A DNA stretch of 64,000 bases, from contig NZ_JBQKLQ010000009.1 of NCBI RefSeq assembly GCF_052116145.1, forward strand, positions 1 to 64,000. The letters are read 5' to 3'. The notes under the pieces were generated by a model that was not told the DNA's origin, made no database searches, and saw only the letters and a list, made by a program, of their open reading frames with translations. Shown here piece after piece: positions 53,257 to 62,888 of this stretch. Source of the stretch: Fundicoccus sp052116145. GTDB lineage: Bacteria; Bacillota; Bacilli; Lactobacillales; Aerococcaceae. The translations under genes were made by a program, and so were the position numbers. Numbering within the stretch: the first letter of the stretch is position 1; each line of letters begins with the position of its first letter.

Positions 53257-54631
53257 GGCTGCCCTCTCCTAACTCTTCTTCAGTCACCTTATTAACAGTT
53301 GTTGTGACCGGTATGCCCAAATCAGTTAAATGAGTCGCAAAGTTTTGAAAAATATCAGTTTCCACAAACGGTGAGGTAAAGGTAATCGTCATCACATCAT
53401 TATGACTGATCGTACAAAATTGAGGTCTGACAGCAATCGTATGAAAGAAAACTTGCTTGACCCATTGATCAATCATTTGAGAAAAACTGACGCGTCCTAA
53501 ATTGGATATCGCAATTGTGATATTTCGGTTATTCAGATAATTAATTATTTTTAAACCAAAATCTTTGATTGGCCGAAGAACCACACGGCTAATCGGCATA
53601 TATTCGAAATAAACGAGTTGCTTTAGCCAGCCCTCTAGGTGATCTTTTTCGAGTTGAGGATCAAGCTCGGCTTTGAGCTCATAACAAATGTCATGCAAAC
53701 TATTCTCATGACCTTTTTTATAAGTATAAGAAATATTGGTCACCGAGAAAAAATTTCGCGCAGACGTCGAGGGGAAATATTGGCGCAGGTTAACTGGAAC
53801 AGAGACCGCAATTGTTTCATCACCTTCAAAATCCGTGACACTTTGCCGTAAAGCTTCTATAAATAAAGCGGTTAAATAAATAGTTACCGATACGCCGATT
53901 TTCTTCGCTTGGCTAATAATGTCTTTGACTGGCATTTCTAACTCGACAACTCGTGGCCTGTTATCCGGAGTATACGTCCCTTTATAGTGATAGACTTTCT
54001 TTTTGCTTCGTTTGGCGATTGGAAAAAGAATTCGTTTCACTCGCACGCCTATTTCTGTAAAATTACGTAAAGCAGATTGAGCCTCTTGAGTAAAACTGCG
54101 CTGTTCAGTTTTACGGAAGTGACGCGAGAAACTATCTTCACTTGAGCTCTCGTGACTATAAGTTGAGGTTTCTAGAAGCATACTCTGGGCTTCTGGATGT
54201 TTTAATACCAAATACTCGCGCATTAAATCTTGGAAAAACCACATAGCGCCCGTTCCATCTGATAAAACATGGAATACCTCCAGACTAATTCGCTGATTTA
54301 AATAAAGCACGCGAAAGAGCAATTCTTTGCGGTCAAAATGATAAATTGGACGGCAGGGTGATTGTGTATCTTCTTTTACAGTTGGTATTAAATCGCTTTC
54401 TTCTAAATAATACCAAAAGAAGCCACGCCGTAAGACACTATGGTATAGCCTGTATTGGTCATAGACTTTCTGCAAGGCCATTTGCAACAAATTAGCGTCG
54501 ACTGCTTCTGAAACTTCCGCACTGAATCGGAACACTTTGGTGTCCCTTTGTGTCATGGCAGCAAGAAATATATTCGAAGCGTAGTCTAACCTTACCCACT
54601 TATTCTGGCTTCGAGCTTCCCGTTTCGTCAT
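53249..54631 (-). CDS. Alcohol acetyltransferase-like (condensation-fold) protein
   Basis: About 460 residues of the CoA-dependent acyltransferase/condensation superfamily. The HxxxDG active-site motif reads VFHVLSDGTGAMWFFQDLM (near residue 134), and the second-half motif region is SVPVNLRQYFPSTSARNFFS. It would transfer an acyl group between a CoA or carrier thioester and an alcohol or other acceptor; real substrate unknown. The start chosen (ATG, MTKREARS) has AAAGGAAG upstream. It overlaps the hydrolase gene by about 32 bases and the DUF6320 gene by eight, so the three act as one unit. Confidence 0.8.
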   Translation of the reverse strand: MTKREARSQNKWVRLDYASNIFLAAMTQRDTKVFRFSAEVSEAVDANLLQMALQKVYDQYRLYHSVLRRGFFWYYLEESDLIPTVKEDTQSPCRPIYHFDRKELLFRVLYLNQRISLEVFHVLSDGTGAMWFFQDLMREYLVLKHPEAQSMLLETSTYSHESSSEDSFSRHFRKTEQRSFTQEAQSALRNFTEIGVRVKRILFPIAKRSKKKVYHYKGTYTPDNRPRVVELEMPVKDIISQAKKIGVSVTIYLTALFIEALRQSVTDFEGDETIAVSVPVNLRQYFPSTSARNFFSVTNISYTYKKGHENSLHDICYELKAELDPQLEKDHLEGWLKQLVYFEYMPISRVVLRPIKDFGLKIINYLNNRNITIAISNLGRVSFSQMIDQWVKQVFFHTIAVRPQFCTISHNDVMTITFTSPFVETDIFQNFATHLTDLGIPVTTTVNKVTEEELGEGSHA

Positions 54632-55571
54632 ATGCGTCACTTCCTTTCAAGTGATTATCTAGAAAGCGTTCGATTAAATCATAAGAATCTTCGACAATTT
54701 TATGGTTGAGTGGTCCAAATATATAATTATGAACCGTCTGAGTTGCTTCAAAAACTTCTACCGAATTCCCCGCTTCTTCTAACAACTCGCCATACATCAG
54801 CCCTTCATCACGTAATGGATCAAATTCAGAAATAATGATTAAACTGGCCGGTTGCTTAGAAAAGTCTTGTGTCATCAAAGGAGCGACATAAGGTGACTGA
54901 CGAGCTCCAATATCTGGTTCATACATATCCATGTACTCTTGCATTTTCTTAGCGGTTAAGCCATAATCAGTCGCATTTTCACAGACACTTTTAAAAGGTG
55001 AGCGTTCATCGTGCGCCCAATAAGTCACTGGATTAATTAATATTTGCTTGGTGGGGATAGTTTTACCTTCATCACGTAAACGTAAAGAAACAGCTGCTAC
55101 CAAGTTGGCTCCTGCTGAGTTGCCAACTAATGTTAATTCATTTCCTTCTAACAAACCGGTCGTTTTTAGATCAGTCAATAACCTATCAGTTACTTGATAA
55201 ACATCATTAAAGCCTGCTGGAAATGGATGCTCTGGTGCTTTCGAATAGTCGACAGATAAAACGGTTCGGCCTGTTCGATTGGACAGTTTGCTGCAGTCCT
55301 TTGTATAGGTATCAACATTACCAAGTACCCAACCACCGCCATGAATAAATAGTAGTAATTCATTACTACGTTTAACGTCTGGTTGAAAGACACGAATTGG
55401 AATTTCATGGCTGCCATCTTCCGCATAAATATGCCAATCTAAAAACTCATATCGATTTTTTACACTTAGAGCGAAAAATTCTTGAATTCTTCGAATTCGC
55501 TTGTACCACTCGCGCATATTTATTTTTGGGGAAGAAATAATTTTCAATAGAAAACGTACGATAATGTTCAT
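54600..55571 (-). CDS. Alpha/beta hydrolase, HSL-type esterase
   Basis: A 323-residue esterase/lipase of the hormone-sensitive lipase group: oxyanion motif FIHGGGWVLGNVD, nucleophile in LVGNSAGANLVAAVS, Asp in SEFDPLRDEGLMYG and His in TVHNYIFGP. It hydrolyses short acyl esters; in this operon it may act on the ester produced by the neighbouring acyltransferase. GAGGGGACTATT lies before the chosen ATG (MNIIVRFL); the N-terminal hydrophobic stretch may associate with the membrane. First gene of the three-gene unit. Confidence 0.88.
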   Translation of the reverse strand: MNIIVRFLLKIISSPKINMREWYKRIRRIQEFFALSVKNRYEFLDWHIYAEDGSHEIPIRVFQPDVKRSNELLLFIHGGGWVLGNVDTYTKDCSKLSNRTGRTVLSVDYSKAPEHPFPAGFNDVYQVTDRLLTDLKTTGLLEGNELTLVGNSAGANLVAAVSLRLRDEGKTIPTKQILINPVTYWAHDERSPFKSVCENATDYGLTAKKMQEYMDMYEPDIGARQSPYVAPLMTQDFSKQPASLIIISEFDPLRDEGLMYGELLEEAGNSVEVFEATQTVHNYIFGPLNHKIVEDSYDLIERFLDNHLKGSDAYDETGSSKPE

Positions 55572-55913
55572 AATAGTCCCCTCACTCATGATTGTTTTAT
55601 TGTAGTGTGTCTGATGTTGTGCTGAAGGTCAAGCAAAAAGATAAGCCGCCTGAATAAAAAGCCTTATCAGATTAAAGTAAGTCTTATTTCTAATACTCGC
55701 TATAACTTTCTACTTATTGAGTAGTTTCGATAGTATTTCAACACTTTTTTATATTGTACAGGAATGTTGGCACCTTTTTCCATACAGGCAAATTTTTATT
55801 TCATCTGACTATCCCACACCACGTATCATCTAGCTAGTTAGCAATAACCATTTGTCAGACCGTTCTATTTTGCCCAAAATATTATTCTACATCCCTCATT
55901 TTAATCACTGAGC
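55572..55913. other. Intergenic, no gene seen
   Basis: AT-rich upstream region of the three-gene esterase cluster; no clear promoter boxes or genes. It runs into the second 31-bp repeat array. Confidence 0.45.
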
Positions 55914-56161
55914 CATGTTTTAGTGGCTCACCTAAGAGCTCAGCCATGTTTTAGTGGCTCACCTAAACGCTCAGCCATGTTTTACTTACTGACCTAAGTA
56001 CTCAGCCATGTTTTACTTACTGACCTAAGAGCTCAGCCATGTTTTACTTACTGACCTAAGTAGTCAGCCATGTTTTACTTACTCACCTAAGTAGTCAACC
56101 ATGTTTTACTTACTGACCTAAGTTGTCAGCCATGTTTTACTTACTCACCTAAGTACTCAGA
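55914..56161. repeat. 31-bp tandem repeat array, 8 units
   Basis: Eight 31-bp units, CATGTTTTAGTGGCTCACCTAA plus four variable bases plus CTCAGC or GTCAGC. In units 3-8 the core AGTGGCT is replaced by ACTTACT. The period and most bases match the array at 43501-43996. A small hairpin CGAGCC/GGCTCG (56191-56207) follows. Confidence 0.9.
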
Positions 56162-56221
56162 CACTAAAAGATAGCTCACCTAGACAACTCCGAGCCACTT
56201 AGGCTCGCGCTAGTTGAAAAC

Positions 56222-56330
56222 ACAAGAGATGTTGCTCGCTTCGTATCGCAAGGATTAAAAAAGCAGCTAAGCTTTTAATCGTGCTGGTTCAGCCAGTACA
56301 CCTATCGAATCTTCCCAAGAAATTGGTAAA
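56222..56330 (-). repeat. Dispersed intergenic element, inverted copy
   Basis: Read on the minus strand: AAGATTC, GGTGT, stem ACTGG...CCAG, CGATT, AAG, TAGC, TAATC and GCGAG follow in the same order and spacing as in the element at 40197-40325. The stem is less perfect here. Confidence 0.6.
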
Positions 56331-56458
56331 GAAATGGTTATAATATTTTGAGCATTGTGAGAAAATTTTCTCTAATACTTTTTTCAACTTAGATCCTTAA
56401 ATTGGCCAGTATGAGGATCTATAGCCCTTTTCTATTGCTATCAACATTAAAAAGACAA

Positions 56459-56494
56459 AAAAGGTGAGTCACTTTAATCAGCGACTCACCTTTT
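56459..56494 (-). terminator. Terminator after pyruvate oxidase
   Basis: AAAAGGTGAGTC pairs perfectly with GACTCACCTTTT (12 bp), followed by further T on the minus strand. Confidence 0.9.
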
Positions 56495-56517
56495 CTCGAA
56501 TTAATATTCTGTCAAAA

Positions 56518-58299
56518 TTATTTAGCTACTTTAGAAGTAAGACCTTCAGCTTTTAAGAATTCACTGAATGCTACTAATTCTTCTGCTTCATATTTCTCTT
56601 TATAAGCAGCGATTTCTTCTGCAGTGTATAAAGATGCATCTAATTTCAGTGTTTCTACTGGAATTGGACGTTCTTTTGTAATTTTAGCATCGATGACAAC
56701 TGTTCTGCCTTCTTTGTATGCTTTAACTGCGTCAGCCATCACTTGGTCCATATCTTCGATACGACTTACTGTGAAACCAACAGCTCCTTGTGCTTCAGCA
56801 ATCTTAGCGTAGTCAACGTCTGTAAATTCAGTACCAAACGTGTTTGAGTTTGTATCTTCATATTTGTTCTTGATGAAACCATACTCAGTGTTTGTGAATA
56901 CCACGTTGATAACTGGTAAATCGTAACGTACGTTTGTAACGATATCTTGGTAGTTCATTGAGAACGCACCGTCACCAGCTAAGTTCCATGCTTGACGTTC
57001 TGGGTAAACTTTCTTAGCTGCGATACCACCAGGTAATGCAATTCCCATTGATGCAAACAATGGAGAAGTTCTCCACATGTTTTTAGGCGTCATGTGTAAG
57101 TGACGAATAGATGTTTGAGTTGAGTTACCAACGTCGATTGAGTAGATTGCATCTTCATCAGCATACTTGTTGATTGCATTGTACACTTGATAAAGTTGTA
57201 AAGCGCCACTTTCTTTTGTTTCTAATTTCGTCATGTATTCACGCCAGTTTTGAATGTTTTTCAAGTTAGCGTTCCACCAAGCTGATTCTTCAACAGGAGT
57301 AACTTTAGCTAATAATGAATGAACTGCTTCACCAGCATCTCCAAGAATTGCAACATCAGCATTGTGACGTTTACCTAGCATTACTGGGTTGTTGTCAATT
57401 TGGATGAATTTTTCAATGTTTTCGAATGTTTTATCTACTTCAGCAAACGGGAAGTTTGATCCAATAAAGATAACTGTGTCAGCTTCTTTGATTGTCTCGT
57501 TAGCAGGTTTCCAACCAACACGGTAAGTAGAACCAGCTAGCGCTTCAAAATCATATTCGAAAGTCTCGTAGTTTTTACCAGTTACAATGACTGGTGCTTT
57601 GATTAAGCGAGATAATTCTGTTACTGCAGGACCGTGTCCCATAGTCCCAACACCTGCATAAATTACAGGACGTTTAGAGTTATTTAACACTTCAACTGCT
57701 GCGTCGATATCAGCTTCGTTAATTGGTGAAGATGTATAATCACGGAAGCTTTTAGCTGAAGAGTAAAATGCATCGTTATCCATTTCGTGGAAACCAAAGT
57801 CTCCAGGAACTTCTAATACAGCAACCCCACGTTTAGCGATAGCAGTACGGATTGCTTCGTCAACTAATTTAGGTAATTGTTCAGCGTAAGCAACACGACG
57901 GTTGTAAACTGCAATGTTCGCAAACATTGGGTTTTGGTTTAATTCTTGGAATGCATCCATGTTTAATTCTTTTAGTGGACGAGATCCTAAGATAGCTAAT
58001 ACTGGCGTGTTATCCATAGCTGCATCGTAAAGACCGTTGATTAAGTGAGACGCACCAGGTCCACCAGATCCCACACAAACACCAATTTTACCACCAAATT
58101 TCCATTGCATTACAGCTGCTTTTGCTGCAACTTCTTCATGCTTCACTTGAAGAAACTCAATGTTTGTTTCTTCTTGTTCACCTAGTGCTTCCATTAATGG
58201 AGCTAATGTACCTGAAGGAATACCGTAAATTGTTTCAATACCCCAATCTGCCATTACTTTTAAAGAAGCTGTACTAACTTTTGTTTTACCTGTTGTCAT
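56518..58299 (-). CDS. pox: Pyruvate oxidase
   Basis: A 593-residue thiamine-diphosphate/FAD enzyme, the length of lactic-acid-bacterial pyruvate oxidases. Motifs: the TPP-activating Glu in VKHEEVAAKAAVMQWKFGG, the glycine-rich VGSGGPGASHLINGLYDAAM, and the TPP-Mg motif AGDGAFSMNYQDIVTNVRYD. It converts pyruvate, phosphate and oxygen to acetyl phosphate, CO2 and H2O2. The chosen ATG (MTTGKTKVS) has AGGGGGA upstream; 29 extra upstream codons are rejected. Monocistronic. Main peroxide source together with GlpO. Confidence 0.95.
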   Translation of the reverse strand: MTTGKTKVSTASLKVMADWGIETIYGIPSGTLAPLMEALGEQEETNIEFLQVKHEEVAAKAAVMQWKFGGKIGVCVGSGGPGASHLINGLYDAAMDNTPVLAILGSRPLKELNMDAFQELNQNPMFANIAVYNRRVAYAEQLPKLVDEAIRTAIAKRGVAVLEVPGDFGFHEMDNDAFYSSAKSFRDYTSSPINEADIDAAVEVLNNSKRPVIYAGVGTMGHGPAVTELSRLIKAPVIVTGKNYETFEYDFEALAGSTYRVGWKPANETIKEADTVIFIGSNFPFAEVDKTFENIEKFIQIDNNPVMLGKRHNADVAILGDAGEAVHSLLAKVTPVEESAWWNANLKNIQNWREYMTKLETKESGALQLYQVYNAINKYADEDAIYSIDVGNSTQTSIRHLHMTPKNMWRTSPLFASMGIALPGGIAAKKVYPERQAWNLAGDGAFSMNYQDIVTNVRYDLPVINVVFTNTEYGFIKNKYEDTNSNTFGTEFTDVDYAKIAEAQGAVGFTVSRIEDMDQVMADAVKAYKEGRTVVIDAKITKERPIPVETLKLDASLYTAEEIAAYKEKYEAEELVAFSEFLKAEGLTSKVAK

Positions 58300-59682
58300 T
58301 ATAATAATCCCCCTAATTGAATTTAGACAAAATATATATGTTTTAAATCTAACGCCCAAAATCTTATATCTAAGATTTCTCCCCATTTAATACGTTTTAT
58401 AAACACTATTCTGTTCATTGGAACTAATTATATCCGAAACGTCTTTACATATCTATCTATCTTGACACCTTCTTTTTTATAAAATCATGACTTTTAATCT
58501 GTTTCATTAGGGATATTTTTCTGTATCATTTTATTGGGCATGCAAAATTGTCTGAAGCACTCACACATTCATATTCTTAGTAAATGACATCTTTTCCTTT
58601 CCAACATTTGGATTTGATTGCCTAGACATCAAAGTTGGTTTCGCTTTCCAGAAAGATTTAATCGCTTTTGATTTTCAATCTTCTCACTCTTTAGGGGGTG
58701 ACTCTAGTCCGTTCTTTCTTAGTTTACGCTAACTATTTCTCTATATTTTTCAATAATAGTCCATTTGATTTTCATCATCTAAAATTCCCCATTAATTGAA
58801 TTATAATAATTCTCATCATGTTCTTACGCCTTTTGATCAAGTTTAGCTCTTTATAGCTAGATAGTTGGGCAGATAAATCGGATAACTCAAGTAAGTCTGT
58901 TGATATTCTATGCTTGGTAGCAAAAATTAAGACATACCGGATTTGTTAGTAAACATACTCGACTCAAATTGAAACACAACGCATCAGGCTGTCCCCTTCA
59001 TCTATTCAGCGTTTCTTAGTCTCTAAATAGCCTAACCACATCATGGCGACTTGAGCGACGATGTGAAACATGGCCTGAGATTCGTGGCGTCTTGAGCGAT
59101 GGTGTGGTCGTATGACTCGGTTAGATTCTGTCTGATTTCGCCGTACTCTCTCTGGGGACCAAAACGATAGAGGTAGTCTATTTCTATATCATGCTTATTT
59201 AAATTGGCGGTGTTCTCGATCAATAAGAAATTAGCCACTTTTTGCATTTTACGGTCTTGATACTCTCTATCAATTTTAAAAGACAATAGCTTCTGCCTAT
59301 TATCATAAGTTTCACTGTTTGATTACAAACATTTGAATGTACGTTCGCTTAATCAACAACCATTCATAAATATACCAAAAAAAAACTCATCCTCAATTAA
59401 GAGAGTGGGCTTGAACAATAAAATAATTTATCAATCCTATATTATGAATATTTAAACCCCCAATAGCAATTCATTATATAAATTTGATGTAATAATAGTA
59501 GCACTTAAAAAAAGACGTGTACGAGCAAACACATACAATAGCGGATTCAATCAAAGCATATTTGATTTCATCGTCCTATGAAATTTACTGCTCTCTTACA
59601 TTGACTCTCATAAACATCTATTCATATTATTATTGTATATACTTTAAGTTTCATGTAAATAGCGCTAGCTAAGCCAATAAAT
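58300..59682. other. Long intergenic region with a possible gene remnant
   Basis: About 1.4 kb with no convincing gene. A TATAAT (minus strand, near 58425-58430) lies upstream of pox without a clear -35 box. An 81-residue minus-strand frame at 59041-59286 (TTG start, no ribosome binding site; DIEIDYLYRFGPQREYGEIR) has normal-looking protein composition and may be the remains of a lost gene; I do not recognise it. Confidence 0.5.
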
Positions 59683-59726
59683 AAAACCGCCAAAAACACT
59701 TTTAATAGTGTTTTTTGGCGGTTTTT
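59683..59726 (-). terminator. Terminator after the OppA-like gene
   Basis: AAAACCGCCAAAAACACT pairs with AGTGTTTTTTGGCGGTTTT around a 6-base loop; T-rich tail on the minus strand. Confidence 0.9.
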
Positions 59727-59755
59727 CTACAATATTTCATAAATCAAAATAAATA

Positions 59756-61372
59756 TTACTCTGCAAAATAAACATCTTTCAGATTAATACGCCCCACTCC
59801 ATCATAATCCATACCGTGTAGTTTTTCATTCTGCACGTAAGCATTACTATAGTAGTAAAGTGGAATAACTGGCATATCTTCAATCATGACAGCTTCTGCT
59901 TGACGTAACAAATCTAGACGCGCATCAACATCTAATTCAAACATCGCTTGATCTAATAATTCTTTATATTCTTCTGATTCCCAGCCAGTATCATTATTAC
60001 CGGCATCAGCAGTCTTGTAGTTGTCTAGGTAAGTCGTCGCATCATTGTATTTACCCGTCCAACCAATACGTCCAACTTGGTAATCTTTAGTATCTAATCG
60101 ATCTAAGTAAACTTGCCATTCAGTGTTATCAATTTTTGCATTGATGCCTAATTCACGCGCCCATTTCTCTTGAATATCTTGTGCGATAACAGAGTGAGCT
60201 TCACTTGTATTGATTGAAATATTAATCGTTAACTCACTTGGATCCGATAGACCTAATTCTTCTAAACCAACCGTCAAGTATTCACGAGCCGAATCGTAGG
60301 CAGCATCTTCGAAGTAGCCGCGATCTTCCTCAAATCCAGGAATCACGTTTGGAACATAACCTAAAGCTGGAACTTGTCCACCCTTCGTAATATTATCGAC
60401 AATATTCTGGCGGTCAACGGCAAAAGCAAGAGCTTTACGAATGTTCACATTCGCCATTGTTGGATCAGTTGTATTAATCACATACCAGTAAATCGCAGAA
60501 ATAGGTTGAGTTTTTAAGATCCCTTGATCAGCAAATTCATCAATCATCCCTAAAGCGACTTCTCCATACGGTGAACCTAAATAATCCAATGAGCCTGACA
60601 AGTATTCATTACTTTGTGTAGCTTGAGATTCGATAATTTGTACATGAACTTCGTCCAAGGCTACATTCTCTTTATCCCAATATTGGTCATTCTTCGTTAA
60701 TACATAGTGACTTTGATGAACCCACTCTGTTAATAAGAATGGTCCGTTTGTGATGTAATCATCTGTTAAACCAACCGCCCAATCTGGATTACCTTCCACT
60801 ACCGACTGATGAACGGGTAAGAATGTATACATACCGAGTAACTCAGTAAAGTAAGCTGTTGGCGAAACTAAAGTTACTTCTAAAGTATAGTCGTCTAATG
60901 CCTTAACAGCGACATCATCGGCACTACCTTCACCAGTGTTATACGCCTGTGCGCCTTCAATGACGTATAAAAACTCTGCACGTTGTGATAAGGTTTCAGG
61001 ATTTAAAGCACGTTTCCAACCATACTCAAAATCTCCCGCTACCACTTCATCACCGTTAGACCATAATGTGCCTTCACGCAGATAGAATGTATACACCAAA
61101 CCATCTTCACTCATATCCCATGATTCTGCTAGTGCAGGAATTACTTCTCCTTCTGGCGTCGTATCTGTTAAGCCTTCAAACACGTTATCAATGATCGCAC
61201 CAGATGTTGTATCCGTTGCGATAGCTGGGTCAATCGTTGGTGGTTCAGATCCAATAGCTAAATTTAGAATATTCTCCTGAGCACTCACTGCTAGTTGTGG
61301 AAATAACCCTCCAAATGAAACAATTAATGCCATAAAAAAAGTTGAGAGTTTATAAACAAAATTTTTCTTCAT
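59756..61372 (-). CDS. Oligopeptide ABC transporter substrate-binding protein (OppA family)
   Basis: A 538-residue SBP family 5 protein: GSEPPTIDPAIATDTTSGAI near the mature N-terminus, PALAESWDMSEDGLVYTFYL, and the C-terminal PVIPLYYYSNAYVQNEKLHG. It would bind peptides outside the cell for import. The signal peptide ends LAVSAQENILN, a standard signal-peptidase-I site without the lipobox Cys normally used to tether OppA in Gram-positives. No opp permease or ATPase genes are adjacent, so it probably serves a system elsewhere. AAGGAGTG precedes the ATG. Confidence 0.92.
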   Translation of the reverse strand: MKKNFVYKLSTFFMALIVSFGGLFPQLAVSAQENILNLAIGSEPPTIDPAIATDTTSGAIIDNVFEGLTDTTPEGEVIPALAESWDMSEDGLVYTFYLREGTLWSNGDEVVAGDFEYGWKRALNPETLSQRAEFLYVIEGAQAYNTGEGSADDVAVKALDDYTLEVTLVSPTAYFTELLGMYTFLPVHQSVVEGNPDWAVGLTDDYITNGPFLLTEWVHQSHYVLTKNDQYWDKENVALDEVHVQIIESQATQSNEYLSGSLDYLGSPYGEVALGMIDEFADQGILKTQPISAIYWYVINTTDPTMANVNIRKALAFAVDRQNIVDNITKGGQVPALGYVPNVIPGFEEDRGYFEDAAYDSAREYLTVGLEELGLSDPSELTINISINTSEAHSVIAQDIQEKWARELGINAKIDNTEWQVYLDRLDTKDYQVGRIGWTGKYNDATTYLDNYKTADAGNNDTGWESEEYKELLDQAMFELDVDARLDLLRQAEAVMIEDMPVIPLYYYSNAYVQNEKLHGMDYDGVGRINLKDVYFAE

Positions 61373-61416
61373 ATTTTTAACACTCCTTATCCATTAATAT
61401 ACATAATTTCACATTA

Positions 61417-61432
61417 ATGAAAGCGTTTGTCA
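61417..61432 (-). promoter_or_regulatory. cre-like box upstream of the OppA-like gene
   Basis: ATGAAAGCGTTTGTCA has a perfect cre left half and an imperfect right half (one extra base). On the minus strand it overlaps TTGACA, a likely -35 box, although the -10 box is not clear. Catabolite repression is possible. Confidence 0.4.
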
Positions 61433-61854
61433 AGGTTATTATTATAATTCAATTAGAATTGTTATCACTTTATTAACACCCCCTCATTTTAAAATCTGCA
61501 TAATAAATATAAATTAATATCGGGGATGGTTATCACTATAATTCCCATCTATTAAATTGATAGCTTACTAATAAGTTCTGTATTTAAATGCGCTAATCTC
61601 AATTCTTTACAAAAGATTAAACACAAAAGTTTGTATTATATAAATTAATCAATTTTATTATATTGTTAGCTGACACAAAATTATTTTATTTATTTCATGA
61701 GTTTATCGATTTAATACGTCTTAATGTGCCGGGTGTTCTTATAACTATCGGAGTGTTTTATATTTTTGGTTAGTATTATTCATTTGAGCTTAAATAAACT
61801 CAAAGCAAATTTCGAGCGACGTTTGTATCCAATATATTTAACGATAATTAGTTA
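61433..61854. other. Intergenic, AT-rich, no gene seen
   Basis: Base composition becomes clearly more AT-rich from here to the right end. No open frame with a ribosome binding site is visible. Confidence 0.45.
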
Positions 61855-62285
61855 GAACTTAATTCAACTGTTGTAAAAATTGCAACAGTTCGAAAAGAAG
61901 GTAATAGAGAGATTTCTAGGGATTTAACCTATTATAGTATTGATGGAAATATATCAGTTGGATATCGAGTGAACTTTATACGCGCTACTCATTTCAAATA
62001 ATGGGCTACCGGTGTTTTAAAAGAGTATATGATAAAAGGTTAAAACAAGGAGCGAATCTTTTAGAGAAAGACTATTTTCAAGAACTTCTCGAAATAGTAC
62101 GCTCAATTCATGCGAGCGAACGAAGAATGTGGCTAAAACTGACTGCCATATTTTCCGAAGTAAGTACCGAATATGAAAATTCCAGTGAAATAACGAAATT
62201 ATTTTACGCTAATGTACAAAATAAATTTCACTATGCAATTGTTGGTCAAACCGCTGCAGAAATCATCTATAATTTAGCGGATTAA
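61855..62285 (+). pseudogene. RhuM family pseudogene, 5'-truncated
   Basis: Pieces in order match RhuM (virulence-associated, Fic/DOC-neighbour type) proteins: TVVKIATVRKEGNREISRDL, then ISVGYRVNFIRATHFK, a TAA, WATGVLKEYMIKG, a frameshift, then RLKQGANLLEKDYFQELLEI and on to VQNKFHYAIVGQTAAEIIYN. The N-terminal DNA-binding part is missing. RhuM genes are typically found on genomic islands, so this marks accessory DNA. Confidence 0.85.
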
Positions 62286-62588
62286 TCTAAAGACAATACG
62301 GGTTTTACCACTTGGAAAATTTCACCATGAGTCTTCTTATGACTTTTGTTACTGATGACTTATTATTATCAATGGCGGTCTCTCAAAAAAATTACTTTAT
62401 CTTGAACAGATAAAATTCACTTGATCGAGAAAATCATTATTTTATTTTTAACGTTAAGATGGCTTCTGAAGCTTAGATGGTCAGAATTTATGAATACGTT
62501 GGACATTAGACAGCAAAAACAACCCAACACTCGGTTAAGAGAGTGGATTATTTGTACTAGAAAATACTAATGATAGTCCTTCTACTTT
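62286..62588. other. Intergenic, no gene seen
   Basis: AT-rich gap downstream of the small membrane protein. CACTCGGTTAAGAGAGTGG near 62528-62546 is a small hairpin followed by ATTATTT and may be a plus-strand terminator; a similar sequence occurs near 59387-59408. Confidence 0.4.
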
Positions 62589-62870
62589 TTAGAGTAAGTA
62601 ACCAAGCGAAAAGTAAGCATATATCAGAATTAATATTATAAGCAAAAGTATTTTACTTAATTCTATTTTACTTTTCATTCCTAATTTAGAATACTGATAC
62701 AAAATATATAGATTACATACCAACGGGATTACGACAACTAATAATGTACTAAAAAAAAATTTATAATAATCTATTTCTAGTGCATTAAATAAAATGTTAT
62801 AGACTAGCATAGAGATCGCACTTAAGATTTGAAAATTCTTTTTATACTTTTTATAGTTTATATCTTTCAT
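62589..62870 (-). CDS. Small membrane protein, possible immunity protein
   Basis: 93 residues with three membrane segments (ILSAISMLVYNILFNALEI, FFFSTLLVVVIPLVCNLYIL, ILLLIILILIYAYFSLGYLL) and a Lys-rich N-terminus. AGAGGG lies before the ATG. It starts only 18 bases after the secreted glycine-rich protein gene, so the two are an operon. Size, topology and pairing resemble bacteriocin immunity proteins; that role is inferred and no family was recognised. Confidence 0.6.
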   Translation of the reverse strand: MKDINYKKYKKNFQILSAISMLVYNILFNALEIDYYKFFFSTLLVVVIPLVCNLYILYQYSKLGMKSKIELSKILLLIILILIYAYFSLGYLL

Positions 62871-62888
62871 GATAGCCCTCTTTTTTAT

